Shown one piece after another: positions 28,181 to 36,718 of a stretch of DNA of 64,000 nt (position 1 is its first letter; every line of letters starts with the position of its first letter). Under the pieces are notes generated by a model. It was not told the origin of the DNA and searched no databases. It saw nothing but the letters and a program-made list of their open reading frames with translations. Made by a program: the position numbers and the translations under genes. This DNA comes from an uncultured Erysipelotrichaceae bacterium (lineage in GTDB: Bacteria > Bacillota_I > Bacilli_A > Erysipelotrichales > Erysipelotrichaceae): positions 62,001 to 126,000 of the forward strand of contig CANSQL010000001.1 of assembly GCA_947649125.1 (NCBI GenBank), read 5' to 3'.

Positions 28181-29362
28181 CTATCGCAAAAACCTCAAAA
28201 GCGATTGTCCGCTGTGTGCTTTAGAAAGCTGAAAGTTATCGGCAACGGTGTTTCCGACACAGGCAAAGCTGTCTTGAACAGGCAATAAGCCATGCCCCTT
28301 CATATCCTTGCCATAGATCAACAGCGGCACTGCCTCTCTTGTATGATCGCTGCCCGTAAAGGTCGGATCGTTTCCGTGATCGGCGGTAATCATCAATAGG
28401 TCATCAGCTCTGAGTTCATTGAATAATTCTCCCAGTAAGGAATCAAATCGTTCCAACTCTTGAGCATAGCCGATCGGATCGCGACGATGGCCCCACAACG
28501 CATCAAAATCAACCAAATTGACAAAGCACAGCCCGTTAAAATCACGCTTCAGCATATCAATCGTCTGTTTCATTCCGATAACGCTGTTTTGAGAGCGATA
28601 GCTTTCGGTAATGCCCTCATTCGCAAAGATATCAGCGATCTTACCGATACCGATCACATCAAAGCCGCTGTCCTTAAGCTCATTCAATACCGTTCGTCCG
28701 TATGGCTTTAATGCATAGTCATGACGATTGGCGGTACGCACAAAATCATCTTGATTATTACCGATAAAAGGACGAGCGATCACTCTGCCGACCCGCCATT
28801 CCTCTTTCAATGTCAGCTCACGGGCAATTTCACAACAGTGATAAAGCCGCGCTAAGCCAAAGCTTTCCTCATGTGCGGCAAGCTGCAGGACGGAATCGGC
28901 TGAGGTATAAATAATCACGCTGTTTTCTGAAAGTGCTCTTTCACCGAGTTCCTTTAAAATCGCTGTGCCGCTGCTTGCCTTATTGCCGATAAATGCACAG
29001 CCGCACCGCTCTGTCAGCTCCTTCAATAATTCATCGGGAAAGCCGTCCTTTGTAAAGGTCAAAAACGGCTCGGTAACGGGAAGTCCCATCATTTCCCAAT
29101 GACCGCTGATCGTATCCTTTCCCTTAGAAGCCTCAAGCAGCTTCGTATAATAGCCGAGCGGCTCTCGATTTGCCTTACAGTGAATCAGCGGATGCAGATT
29201 CGCCAGGCCAAGTCTTGTCAGATTGGGTATATGCAGCGAAGGTACGGCGGCATCGATATGTCCGAGCGTATCACTGCCTTCGTCATGATAAGCGATCGCA
29301 TCAGGCGCAGCTCCGACTCCCAAGGAATCGATCATTATCGTTATAATTCTTTGATATCTCAT
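28181..29362 (-). CDS. deoB: Phosphopentomutase DeoB
   Basis: Interconverts ribose or deoxyribose 1-phosphate and 5-phosphate in nucleoside salvage. A 393-residue alkaline-phosphatase-fold protein with metal-ligand motifs in order: [57 protein letters not shown]. It follows xerD by 3 nt, the same order as B. subtilis xerD(ripX)-drm-pupG. A purine nucleoside phosphorylase does not follow here; the next gene is mrp. Confidence 0.97.
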   Translation of the reverse strand: MRYQRIITIMIDSLGVGAAPDAIAYHDEGSDTLGHIDAAVPSLHIPNLTRLGLANLHPLIHCKANREPLGYYTKLLEASKGKDTISGHWEMMGLPVTEPFLTFTKDGFPDELLKELTERCGCAFIGNKASSGTAILKELGERALSENSVIIYTSADSVLQLAAHEESFGLARLYHCCEIARELTLKEEWRVGRVIARPFIGNNQDDFVRTANRHDYALKPYGRTVLNELKDSGFDVIGIGKIADIFANEGITESYRSQNSVIGMKQTIDMLKRDFNGLCFVNLVDFDALWGHRRDPIGYAQELERFDSLLGELFNELRADDLLMITADHGNDPTFTGSDHTREAVPLLIYGKDMKGHGLLPVQDSFACVGNTVADNFQLSKAHSGQSLLRFLR

Positions 29363-29365
29363 TGT

Positions 29366-30262
29366 CTACTCCTTCTGTTTCGAGCGCGGATGAAAGGAAG
29401 CATAAGCCTCTTTCAGGCGTTTATTTTGAACATGGGTATATATCTGGGTCGTTTTGATATCGCTGTGCCCGAGCAGCTCCTGAACGACACGTAAATCAGC
29501 ACCGCCGTCCAACAAATGCGTCGCAAAGCTGTGACGGAAGCTGTGCGCTGACAGGCTTTCATCTAAATTCATCTCCGTAAGCTTGGTTTTAATCAAACGG
29601 TGCACATATTGTCTGCTTGCCGCATTGCCTAAATGATTCAAAAAAACATTCGGCATACGCTTTTTCTGCCACTTGGGTCGCACCGTAGTAACATAATCAC
29701 GCACGATTTGAACCGCTCGCTGATGAATCGGTATCATACGCTCCTTATCCCCCTTGCCGATCACCCGCAGAAACCCCTGTTCCAAATGCAGTTGATTCAT
29801 CGTTAAGGAACAAAGCTCACTCACACGCAGACCACAGCTATATAACAGCTCCAGCATCGCATGCTCAAACAAACCCTGATCATCATCTTTGAAGCTGTCC
29901 AAAAGCTTTATGATATCATGCTCATTGAAGTATCGCGGCAGCTTTCGACCGTCCTTCTTTGAATGAATGAACAGGCTCGGATCGTTTTCCTTCGGATAAG
30001 TAAAGGTAATATAATGATGAAAATTATGCAGTGTGGAAATCATTCGATTTACGGAATTGCTTTTCTTTACTTTACGCTGTTCCTGTATAAAATCCTGAAT
30101 ATCCGCATAGCTGATATCATTGATCTGATGAAGCTCGCGCATTGTTAAAAAAGACTCATAAATATGTAAATCACGAGTGTAAGCCTGAATGCTTGTGATT
30201 GCCTTTTGATCTACAACACTGATATGATGAATATAGTCTTCAATCGCATCGTGAATCTGCAT
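29366..30262 (-). CDS. xerD: Tyrosine recombinase XerD
   Basis: A site-specific recombinase that resolves chromosome dimers at dif. It has an N-terminal SAM-like core-binding domain and a C-terminal catalytic domain with the Arg in YSCGLRVSELCSL, Lys in IGKGDKERMIP, the HxxR box SAHSFRHSFATHLL, His in LLGHSDIKTTQIYTHV, and the nucleophilic Tyr in that last motif. From ATG 30260-30262 (MQIHDAIEDYIHH) it has 298 residues; an ATG four codons upstream lies on the likely transcription start and is less probable. Its position before deoB supports XerD rather than XerC. Confidence 0.9.
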   Translation of the reverse strand: MQIHDAIEDYIHHISVVDQKAITSIQAYTRDLHIYESFLTMRELHQINDISYADIQDFIQEQRKVKKSNSVNRMISTLHNFHHYITFTYPKENDPSLFIHSKKDGRKLPRYFNEHDIIKLLDSFKDDDQGLFEHAMLELLYSCGLRVSELCSLTMNQLHLEQGFLRVIGKGDKERMIPIHQRAVQIVRDYVTTVRPKWQKKRMPNVFLNHLGNAASRQYVHRLIKTKLTEMNLDESLSAHSFRHSFATHLLDGGADLRVVQELLGHSDIKTTQIYTHVQNKRLKEAYASFHPRSKQKE

Positions 30263-30279
30263 TTTTATCACCATGTAAT

Positions 30280-30285
30280 ATTATA
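30280..30285 (-). promoter_or_regulatory. -10 element of xerD-deoB
   Basis: TATAAT on the minus strand ends 17 nt before the chosen xerD ATG, leaving only a very short leader with GGTGAT. The spacing equals that of ispG and ispH. Confidence 0.5.
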
Positions 30286-30324
30286 CCACAATTCAGCACC
30301 GATTACGCAAGCAGTAAGTATTTA

Positions 30325-30993
30325 TCAGCGTTTTGTCGTATGAATCGGTAAAATACGGCAGCCTGCCCTTCCGCTTTTCATCGCTTCGATCAATACACTT
30401 TGTGCATCGCTTTTTGCTTCATCATAGACAAGCTGTATCTTTTTCACCTCCATATGATTTTCACGACAGCCAAGCGCAATATCTATCAGACGATCACTGC
30501 GCTGAATCATATAAAGTCTGCCCTTATCGACCAACAGCTCACTTGCCTTTTTTAATAAGGCCGCAAGCGTCAGCTTTGCTTCATGACGAGCATTCGATAA
30601 ATATTCATTTCGATTCAGCTGTTTTTCATCACTCACCTTAAAATACGGCGGATTACAAATAATACAGGAAACGGGGCGATGGGAAAATGCTAAAATATCA
30701 CAGGCAATAATCTCTGCCTGTGCATGATGATAATGATTCAAATTATAATCGGCAAGCTCGCATGCTTCTTCATTGATATCCACACCGATCAGGTGCTGCG
30801 GGTTTTTACGCATCGCATACAGCAACAAAGCACCGTTATTCGTCCCGATATCCAAAACGATATCCTTTTTTCTGATATCCGCAAACTGTCCCAATAATGC
30901 AGTATCGGTATTCGTATGAAACATATCGGGATGCTGATAATAGTAAATATCGGTATTCGGTAAATAATCCAAATGACATTGTGACAGATCCAT
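30325..30993 (-). CDS. tRNA1(Val) (adenine-N6)-methyltransferase (TrmN6-like)
   Basis: A 222-residue SAM-dependent methyltransferase. The SAM-binding motif I is LDIGTNNGALLLYAM, followed by IGVDINEEACELADYN and the catalytic IICNPPYFK motif of N6-adenine methylases. It begins with a domain typical of TrmN6/YfiC (YYYQHPDMFHTNTDTALL), which methylates A37 of tRNA. The Bacillota counterpart is YabB. Exact substrate is inferred from family. A TATAAT lies about 30 nt upstream of the start. Confidence 0.85.
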   Translation of the reverse strand: MDLSQCHLDYLPNTDIYYYQHPDMFHTNTDTALLGQFADIRKKDIVLDIGTNNGALLLYAMRKNPQHLIGVDINEEACELADYNLNHYHHAQAEIIACDILAFSHRPVSCIICNPPYFKVSDEKQLNRNEYLSNARHEAKLTLAALLKKASELLVDKGRLYMIQRSDRLIDIALGCRENHMEVKKIQLVYDEAKSDAQSVLIEAMKSGRAGCRILPIHTTKR

Positions 30994-31107
30994 AAACTTC
31001 CTCTTTTCAATTCATAGTTATTATACAAGGAAAGCGGACCCAAATGCAAATACTTCCGACATAAGACATCGATTCACCGATTCCTGTCTAACCTATGGCA
31101 TGAAAAA

Positions 31108-31713
31108 TCAGCCGATCAGTCGAAACAGCTTGATCAGCTCTACCACAAGTGTTGATTTCACATAAGCCGCAATCAGAACGATAACGAAGCAGATACATAA
31201 ATCATTCAACACACTGTTGATCAGCAGCTTAAAATTCAAGCGTTCGCGATTTGAGGAACTGTAGATCAAATACATCGATAACTGAATCGCACTGGCGGCA
31301 ATCAGACACGTAGCTAACAGATCCAAAATCACCTGCGGAGCCAATGTCAAAGCGATTCCCGCAATTCCCTTTAGCTGATAGCTTGCGACAAACAAGGCAC
31401 AGGAAAACCCGATTTGAAGTCCTTTGGTGAAAATAATAAACGCAATCAACGGAATACCGATAATACTTGTACCGAGAAAAAACACCAACAGGATAAATAA
31501 AATGCCGATAAAAAACTGATTCACAAAGGCAGGATACGTGTCATTTACCTCATTGATCGTTGTAAGATAAGATGAAAGTGAATGAATATCGGTATTATCG
31601 ATATACCTTGATAAGAAAAGTCCCGTAAAAAAGCCTGCGCTGATTAAAATCGCAATAAAGATATAAACATTTTTATATTTATGCAGCAAGCCGTGATAAA
31701 ATCGTTTGTTCAA
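31108..31713 (-). CDS. spoIIM: Stage II sporulation protein M
   Basis: A polytopic membrane protein with about five helices. It is part of the SpoIID-SpoIIM-SpoIIP complex that drives septal peptidoglycan remodelling during engulfment. Visible helices include IFIAILISAGFFTGLFLSRY, FFIGILFILLVFFLGTSIIG and GIAGIALTLAPQVILDLLAT. The start is placed at TTG 31711-31713 because GAGGTG ends 6 nt upstream; the ATG two codons earlier is only 2 nt from that motif. In B. subtilis spoIIM lies close to xerD and deoB, as here. Confidence 0.9.
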   Translation of the reverse strand: MNKRFYHGLLHKYKNVYIFIAILISAGFFTGLFLSRYIDNTDIHSLSSYLTTINEVNDTYPAFVNQFFIGILFILLVFFLGTSIIGIPLIAFIIFTKGLQIGFSCALFVASYQLKGIAGIALTLAPQVILDLLATCLIAASAIQLSMYLIYSSSNRERLNFKLLINSVLNDLCICFVIVLIAAYVKSTLVVELIKLFRLIG

Positions 31714-31731
31714 GCTCATCACCTCTAACAA

Positions 31732-31739
31732 AGTGTATG
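31732..31739 (-). promoter_or_regulatory. Candidate sigma-E -10 for spoIIM
   Basis: CATACACT on the minus strand differs by one base from the sigma-E -10 CATACAAT. It sits 18 nt before the TTG start. A possible -35 (ACATGT) lies 13-14 nt upstream, inside the dinB terminator. spoIIM is sigma-E dependent in B. subtilis. Confidence 0.4.
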
Positions 31740-31761
31740 AAAAAAGACACTGACATGTGTC
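31740..31761 (-). terminator. Intrinsic terminator after dinB
   Basis: GACAC-ATGTCA-GTGTC stem-loop (31746-31761) followed by six U on the minus strand. Confidence 0.7.
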
Positions 31762-31779
31762 CTTATTTCGTTCGACAAA

Positions 31780-32952
31780 TTATGAGTGCTGCAGCTTTTT
31801 ATCCGCTGTCGTTAAATGAATTCCCGGTATTTGTGCATTCAGCCGATCAAGTACATCAGAAATAGAATCCTTTGCAGTCTGTTCCTTCAATTCCAGCTGC
31901 AGCTGATCAATCGATGTATTGCGGGAGAATAATGAGCCTAAGCCGATACCTAAATGACGAATTGCTTTTCCGTTATGATTGCGGTCAAACAACAACAGTG
32001 CCTGTTCAAATAAAATCGTTTCATCATTTGTATAGTCCTGATAGCTCATGGAGCGAACCGCATTGGTAAAATCGAAATAGCGAATACTTAAGGAAATATG
32101 TCGGCCCTTTAAATCATCACTCTGTGCACGTCTTGATAAAGCCTTCGCAAGTCTTCTCAATACCGTTTTGATTTCATCATAATCCTCAATATCACGATCT
32201 AAGGTCGTTGATTGAGAGATTGATTGAACGGTCGTATTAAAGGACAATACATTCGTATCATTGCCGCGGGCATTTTGAATATAGGAATACGCATGCTTCC
32301 CTAACAGTGTCATGATTTTTGTTTCATTGTCAGGATTGGCTAAATCACCGATCGTCGTAATGCCGTTTGCGATCAGTGTCGGATGACTTTTTTTACCGAT
32401 TCCCCACATTTCGGTTATCGATAAGGGCCAAAGCTTTGCCGCTATCTCCTGCTTTCTTAATACAGTGATGCCCATCGGCTTACGCATATCGCTTGCCATT
32501 TTCGCTAAGAATTTATTCGGTCCGACACCGATGCTGCACGGTAAATGAAGCTCCTGATAAATACGCTGCTGCATCGTCCATGCCAAATCAAGCGGCCGCT
32601 TATACTGCTTGATGACCTCGGTCACATCAACATAGCACTCATCAATGCTGGCAGGCTCTACATAGGGAGAAAACTGCCTTACAAAGCGAAAAAAGCGCTC
32701 ACTCAGCTCCTCATACCAAGCGTAATCGCCCTGTACTACGACGAGCTGCGGACACTTTTCCTGCGCCATCATCAACGGCATCGCACTGTGAACACCGAAT
32801 TCTCGTGCCTCATAGCTGGCCGTAGAAACAACACTGCGCCGATTTAAACCCGCAACAACAACCGGTAAGCCTTCTAAAGCTGAATTTTTCAATACCTCAG
32901 CACTCGCATAAAATGAATTCAAATCAATATGAAATAACACACGTCCTGCCAT
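31780..32952 (-). CDS. dinB: DNA polymerase IV (Y-family)
   Basis: An error-prone translesion polymerase of 390 residues. Catalytic motifs are FHIDLNSFYASAEVL (Mg-binding Asp) and EPASIDECYVDVTEV (the SxDE pair). The thumb HhH region and the little-finger domain follow (ARGNDTNVL, then GRHISLSIRYFD). The extreme C-terminus lacks an obvious QLxLF-type clamp-binding motif, although QLQLELKE is near it. It is monocistronic, with a TATAAT about 22 nt upstream of its ATG. No LexA box was recognised. Confidence 0.95.
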   Translation of the reverse strand: MAGRVLFHIDLNSFYASAEVLKNSALEGLPVVVAGLNRRSVVSTASYEAREFGVHSAMPLMMAQEKCPQLVVVQGDYAWYEELSERFFRFVRQFSPYVEPASIDECYVDVTEVIKQYKRPLDLAWTMQQRIYQELHLPCSIGVGPNKFLAKMASDMRKPMGITVLRKQEIAAKLWPLSITEMWGIGKKSHPTLIANGITTIGDLANPDNETKIMTLLGKHAYSYIQNARGNDTNVLSFNTTVQSISQSTTLDRDIEDYDEIKTVLRRLAKALSRRAQSDDLKGRHISLSIRYFDFTNAVRSMSYQDYTNDETILFEQALLLFDRNHNGKAIRHLGIGLGSLFSRNTSIDQLQLELKEQTAKDSISDVLDRLNAQIPGIHLTTADKKLQHS

Positions 32953-33124
32953 AATCTAACTCCTCATATCTATTATTATAACGGAAAACAGATACTGTTT
33001 CCAGTATAAGATAAAAAAGTGAAGGAAGCGGCTATAATTCCTGCATCTCTCACCTTTTCTCTTTTGTATGATCATCTGCTTATATTCGATATCAAGAAAT
33101 TAATCATCACCGATATCCTTAAAT

Positions 33125-33149
33125 AAAAAAATCCTCACCCTATGTGAGG
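33125..33149 (-). terminator. Intrinsic terminator after spo0A
   Basis: CCTCAC-ATAGG-GTGAGG is a perfect 6-bp stem on the minus strand, followed by ATTTTTTT. Confidence 0.85.
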
Positions 33150-33171
33150 TAAGCTGTTTATCATTCTATCT

Positions 33172-34002
33172 TTAACGATACGCATTGATGAAACTTTTAT
33201 TTTTTAAACGATGTTCCAAACGAAGCTTATCGGCAATCATCGCTATAAATTCCGAATTGGTCGGTTTTGCCTTTGTTGCCGAAATTGTATAACCGAAAAT
33301 ATCATCAATCGCATCAATATTCCCACGATTCCAAGCTACCTCGATTGCATGTCGTATCGCTCTTTCCACTCTGGATGATGTGGTCGCATACTTTCGTGCA
33401 ATCTCAGGATATAAAACCTTTGTGATCTGTCCTAAAAAATCCACATTTAAATAGGTTTCCAATATCGCTGTTCTTAAATACATATACCCTTTGATATGAG
33501 CAGGGATACCGATTTCATGAAGCAGTGAGGTGATTTCACTCTCCAGCTCCAGCTTCAATAAACGCTCCTTTTCATCGTTGCTCACATTCGTTAAGGACAT
33601 TTCTGAGGACGCACTGTGCACATCTTTCAGGCCGTTGATGATATTCAGCTTTTCTACAAGCTGTTTTAAGTCAAAGGGCTTCATCATCAGATAATCAACC
33701 TTAAACTGCTGCACCTGCTTCACAATTAAGTCATTGATGAAAGGGGTTGTGCATATAATATGGTCGACTGATATTTGATGCTCCTTCAGCTCATTCAGGA
33801 CACTGATTCCGTCTTTTTTAGACATGATAAGATCAAGGACCAAGATATCAATATGCTTGCCATGCAATTCCCTTAAAAGCTGCTCCCCGTTACATGCATT
33901 GCCCATGACATGATACACACTGTGCTTGCGTAGTTCTTCTTTCATAGCGTGAATCATATCAAGGCTTTCGTCTGCTATGTAAATCTTCAAATTCTCTTTC
34001 AT
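33172..34002 (-). CDS. spo0A: Sporulation master regulator Spo0A
   Basis: A 276-residue response regulator that, when phosphorylated, starts the sporulation programme. The receiver domain has acidic residues D11/E12, the phospho-acceptor D57 in [13 protein letters not shown], and the conserved Lys in MMKPFDL. The C-terminal DNA-binding domain is diagnostic: [20 protein letters not shown], then [20 protein letters not shown] and [33 protein letters not shown] precedes the ATG. Unlike B. subtilis it is not next to spoIVB, which is 22 kb away here. Confidence 0.98.
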   Translation of the reverse strand: MKENLKIYIADESLDMIHAMKEELRKHSVYHVMGNACNGEQLLRELHGKHIDILVLDLIMSKKDGISVLNELKEHQISVDHIICTTPFINDLIVKQVQQFKVDYLMMKPFDLKQLVEKLNIINGLKDVHSASSEMSLTNVSNDEKERLLKLELESEITSLLHEIGIPAHIKGYMYLRTAILETYLNVDFLGQITKVLYPEIARKYATTSSRVERAIRHAIEVAWNRGNIDAIDDIFGYTISATKAKPTNSEFIAMIADKLRLEHRLKNKSFINAYR

Positions 34003-34050
34003 TGCTTCTTCCTCCTACGCATTAATTATAATTCTTTCTCTGGCAATTCG

Positions 34051-34159
34051 TGTCGTATGATGTCATTTTCATGGAAAAGTTTGTATATTTTTGGTTAAGG
34101 ATTTTTGTTATTTCACTATCATATGTATAAAATTTAACCTCAATCACAGGAACGTCGAA
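34051..34159. promoter_or_regulatory. Candidate 0A boxes upstream of spo0A
   Basis: TGTCGTA (34051-34057) and CGTCGAA (34153-34159) each match the Spo0A box TGTCGAA at 6 of 7 positions. They lie in the 215-bp gap upstream of spo0A, which is otherwise AT-rich and without genes. Autoregulation is plausible but short boxes occur by chance. Confidence 0.3.
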
Positions 34160-34217
34160 AAAAGTCGCGGGGATGAAAAAAATGCGTTATAATAAGGTCA
34201 AAAGCTATAAGAACAGC

Positions 34218-35177
34218 TTAACGTTCCTCTTGTTCATAGCGTTCAATAATCCTTTGAACAAGCGGATTTCTGACAACATCAAGACTTGTGAGTTCGGCAA
34301 AGGCAATCCCCTCTATGCCCTCTAACAGCTGCTTGGCATTCACAAGACCGCTGGCACTTTTTTGAATCAAATCGATCTGTGTGATATCTCCCGTTATCAC
34401 AATTTTCGAATGAAAGCCCATGCGCGTAAGAAACATCTTCATCTGAGCCTTTGTCGTATTCTGTGCTTCATCAAGAATAATAAATGCATTGTTTAATGTT
34501 CTTCCTCTCATATAGGCAAGCGGAGCAATTTCAATCACTTCCTTTTCCAACAGCTTTTGTACCTGTTCAGCTCCGAGCATATCATAGAGTGCGTCATATA
34601 ACGGGCGCAGGTAGGGATCGACCTTTTCCTTCAGATCACCGGGCAAAAAGCCGAGCGATTCTCCTGCCTCTACTGCGGGACGCGTCAAAATCAGCTTGGT
34701 GATTTCTCCCTTTTTTAACAGATTGGCGGCATATGCGACCGCTAAATACGTTTTACCGGTACCGGCCACACCGCTCGCAAATACAATGTCGTTGGTAGCC
34801 ATACATTGATACAGATAACGCTGTCCGATCGTTTTCGGATAAATCAGCTTACCGTGTATCGTTTTGGCAATCGGCTTTTGATAGGTCAAAGACAGCTGCT
34901 TCAGCTTATCCTGTTTCGCCAGCTTACTTGCGTATATGACATCCTGTTCATTAATTTCAATCGGATGGGCAATCATTTCCAGCAAGGCAAATACGCATTC
35001 ACTCACCTGCTCCTTGATTGCTTCCTCACCGATTAAAATCAGCTGCATATCACGAACGATCAATTCACACGCAAATGCTTTACGCAATATATCTAAATGA
35101 CAGTCCTTTGTGCCGCATAATGCCGCAACCTGTTCCATCGTATAATCTGCTAAGGAAATACTGTACTTTTCACTCAT
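34218..35177 (-). CDS. PhoH-like P-loop ATPase
   Basis: A 319-residue protein of the PhoH/YbeZ family, linked to RNA metabolism and ribosome maturation. Walker A is in FASGVAGTGKTYLAVAYAA, and Walker B in LNNAFIILDEAQNTTKAQM. The motifs LTRPAVEAGESLGFLPGDL and MFLTRMGFHSKIVITGDITQ are typical. It starts 10 nt after yqfD, reproducing the B. subtilis rpsU...yqfC-yqfD-phoH order. The ybeY and 7TM-HD genes that usually follow are absent, and spo0A comes next instead. Confidence 0.94.
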   Translation of the reverse strand: MSEKYSISLADYTMEQVAALCGTKDCHLDILRKAFACELIVRDMQLILIGEEAIKEQVSECVFALLEMIAHPIEINEQDVIYASKLAKQDKLKQLSLTYQKPIAKTIHGKLIYPKTIGQRYLYQCMATNDIVFASGVAGTGKTYLAVAYAANLLKKGEITKLILTRPAVEAGESLGFLPGDLKEKVDPYLRPLYDALYDMLGAEQVQKLLEKEVIEIAPLAYMRGRTLNNAFIILDEAQNTTKAQMKMFLTRMGFHSKIVITGDITQIDLIQKSASGLVNAKQLLEGIEGIAFAELTSLDVVRNPLVQRIIERYEQEER

Positions 35178-35187
35178 AAACTCTCCT

Positions 35188-36120
35188 TTATTTTGGAGTC
35201 GTAATATCCTCCAATAGTGTATAATGAATATCCATACTTATTGTACCCGTATTATCCTTAAATTGCAAAATATTTTCTTTATAAATTCGCTCTCCCTCAC
35301 GTAAATTTTCACTTGCTGCTCTGCGTGCCGTAAAAAGCAGCTGAAAAAACTGAAACGGCTTCGCGATCGGATTCTTTTCCATTTCTACATGAACCTCTTT
35401 CCATGTATAAGCGTATACCTTTCCTTTGACATACAGCTTCTGTTCCTTATTGCTGCTGTCTAACAACAGATTGTCCACTAAGACATCACCGGCATGCACA
35501 TAATCATTGATCGCGACAAGCTTATTGCCGTGCTGAAGTTCAAAGTGTTCAATCACACCGTCCTTTTGCGCAATCAGCTGATTTCGCTTCAGCGGTGTTA
35601 TGGTCGCAAATTCCTTTGTGGTAAATTGAATATGATAGCGACTGCCGTTTTTACTGACTTCCATCCAAGCGATATCATTTTCTAAGCGCTTTTTCAAATC
35701 AAGCTTCATCTGCTCCATATCGGAATCATAAAACGGCGGCTGATAACCCATTTCCCGTAATGTTTTTTGAATCAGCTGCTTGCTTTCCTCTTTATCACCG
35801 CTCATTGTGATTTCAAAAACGGTGTTAGATAACAAAAACCATAACAGAGTGGAAAGCACAACGCATATAATACGTGCAGGCCGCTTCATCTGACGAAATA
35901 AAAAGCCAAGCATACCGGTCGTTTTGATTAAGCTTACGTCCTCAATACTATGGGCAATTTGTTTTCGCTCATAGACAGGCGCAAAAAAACGAATCTCGTT
36001 TCTTGTTGAATGAAGCTCATAAATACACCAGTCATATCTTTTCACAAGCTGATACAAGCGCTTTAAATCAATTCCGCTCTTCCACTCATCCATTCCCAAT
36101 ATCATTTTATTATGCTTCAT
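35188..36120 (-). CDS. yqfD: Sporulation protein YqfD
   Basis: A membrane-associated protein of the YqfD family, needed in the mother cell for efficient sporulation. It has a cytoplasmic N-terminal domain, a membrane helix (RIICVVLSTLLWFLLSNTVF), and an extracytoplasmic region with EITMSGDKEESKQLIQKTLR and IAWMEVSKNGSRYHIQFT, which resembles POTRA-like segments of the family. ATG 36118-36120 is chosen; an upstream TTG lacks a ribosome binding site. The start lies inside the end of yqfC, so the two are coupled. Confidence 0.88.
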   Translation of the reverse strand: MKHNKMILGMDEWKSGIDLKRLYQLVKRYDWCIYELHSTRNEIRFFAPVYERKQIAHSIEDVSLIKTTGMLGFLFRQMKRPARIICVVLSTLLWFLLSNTVFEITMSGDKEESKQLIQKTLREMGYQPPFYDSDMEQMKLDLKKRLENDIAWMEVSKNGSRYHIQFTTKEFATITPLKRNQLIAQKDGVIEHFELQHGNKLVAINDYVHAGDVLVDNLLLDSSNKEQKLYVKGKVYAYTWKEVHVEMEKNPIAKPFQFFQLLFTARRAASENLREGERIYKENILQFKDNTGTISMDIHYTLLEDITTPK

Positions 36121-36310
36121 GATCAAAAGTGAATCCTTCCATAGTTCCTTCAATTAAAATTTCATCACGAGTGAGAGCGCATACCTTTAAATCCTTACCG
36201 CTGATGATCAGCCGCATATCCTTCAAGCGAAGACGGATATCGTTGGGAGATGCCTGCAGCAGCTCCTCATATTGTTCAATCATGAGTTGATTTTTCATCA
36301 TGGTAAGCAT
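36110..36310 (-). CDS. yqfC: Sporulation protein YqfC (YabP family)
   Basis: A 66-residue soluble protein of the YabP/YqfC family. The sequence around LRLKDMRLIISGKDLKVCAL followed by TRDEILIEGTMEGFTF is characteristic. GAGGTG lies 7 nt before the ATG at 36308-36310. It is followed by yqfD with overlapping ends and preceded by rpsU and its terminator. In B. subtilis yqfC and yqfD are sigma-E dependent and mutants sporulate poorly. Confidence 0.85.
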   Translation of the reverse strand: MLTMMKNQLMIEQYEELLQASPNDIRLRLKDMRLIISGKDLKVCALTRDEILIEGTMEGFTFDHEA

Positions 36311-36383
36311 GCATCATCACCTCTACACATCATCATACGCTGACCTGAGAGGAAGTATACCTGCATGCGTAAGAGAAACGCAT

Positions 36384-36409
36384 AAAAAAAGAAACCGATG
36401 ATCGGTTTC
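36384..36409 (-). terminator. Intrinsic terminator after rpsU
   Basis: GAAACCGA-TCA-TCGGTTTC is a perfect 8-bp stem on the minus strand, followed by seven U. It should separate rpsU from yqfC, which then needs its own promoter. Confidence 0.9.
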
Positions 36410-36414
36410 CTTTG

Positions 36415-36594
36415 TTATTTGCCACGACGAGCTTTACGGGCAGCTTCTGATTTCAGTTTACGGCGTACGCCCGGTTTTACATAAAACTCTCTTTTGCGAG
36501 CTTCAGCAAGGGTTCCGTTTCTTGATACCTGACGTTTGAATCTTCTCAGTGCATCATCAAGAACTTCGTTCTCTTTCAAAACTACTTTTGGCAT
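36415..36594 (-). CDS. rpsU: 30S ribosomal protein S21
   Basis: A 59-residue gene reading [20 protein letters not shown], with the S21 core [20 protein letters not shown] and a very basic C-terminus. AGGGAGG lies about 6 nt upstream of the ATG at 36592-36594. S21 helps mRNA engagement on the 30S subunit. Its place upstream of yqfC-yqfD-phoH is conserved with B. subtilis, where yqeY, yqfA and yqfB lie between. Confidence 0.97.
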   Translation of the reverse strand: MPKVVLKENEVLDDALRRFKRQVSRNGTLAEARKREFYVKPGVRRKLKSEAARKARRGK

Positions 36595-36626
36595 TACTTA
36601 ACCTCCCTTCTGAAGATTGCACTATA

Positions 36627-36655
36627 ATTATATATAAAACAACCTGAAAATGCAA
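36627..36655 (-). promoter_or_regulatory. Promoter of rpsU
   Basis: TTGCAT (36650-36655), a 17-nt spacer and TATAAT (36627-36632) on the minus strand, about 33 nt before the rpsU ATG. Confidence 0.6.
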
Positions 36656-36718
36656 CAACTAACGATAATGTTTTATGTAAATTTTGCCTTTTTTAAAGTG
36701 AAACAGCACAATTCGACA

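Noticed and set aside
29366-30262. The xerD-type recombinase as an integrase of a mobile element or the invertase of the permease inversion
   Set aside because: Its motifs and the spoIIM-xerD-deoB order identify the housekeeping dimer-resolution enzyme; its sites would not be 10 bp long.
34171-34202. Plus-strand TATAAT at 34189-34194 as a promoter
   Set aside because: No plus-strand gene follows; the region is the gap upstream of spo0A and is AT-rich.
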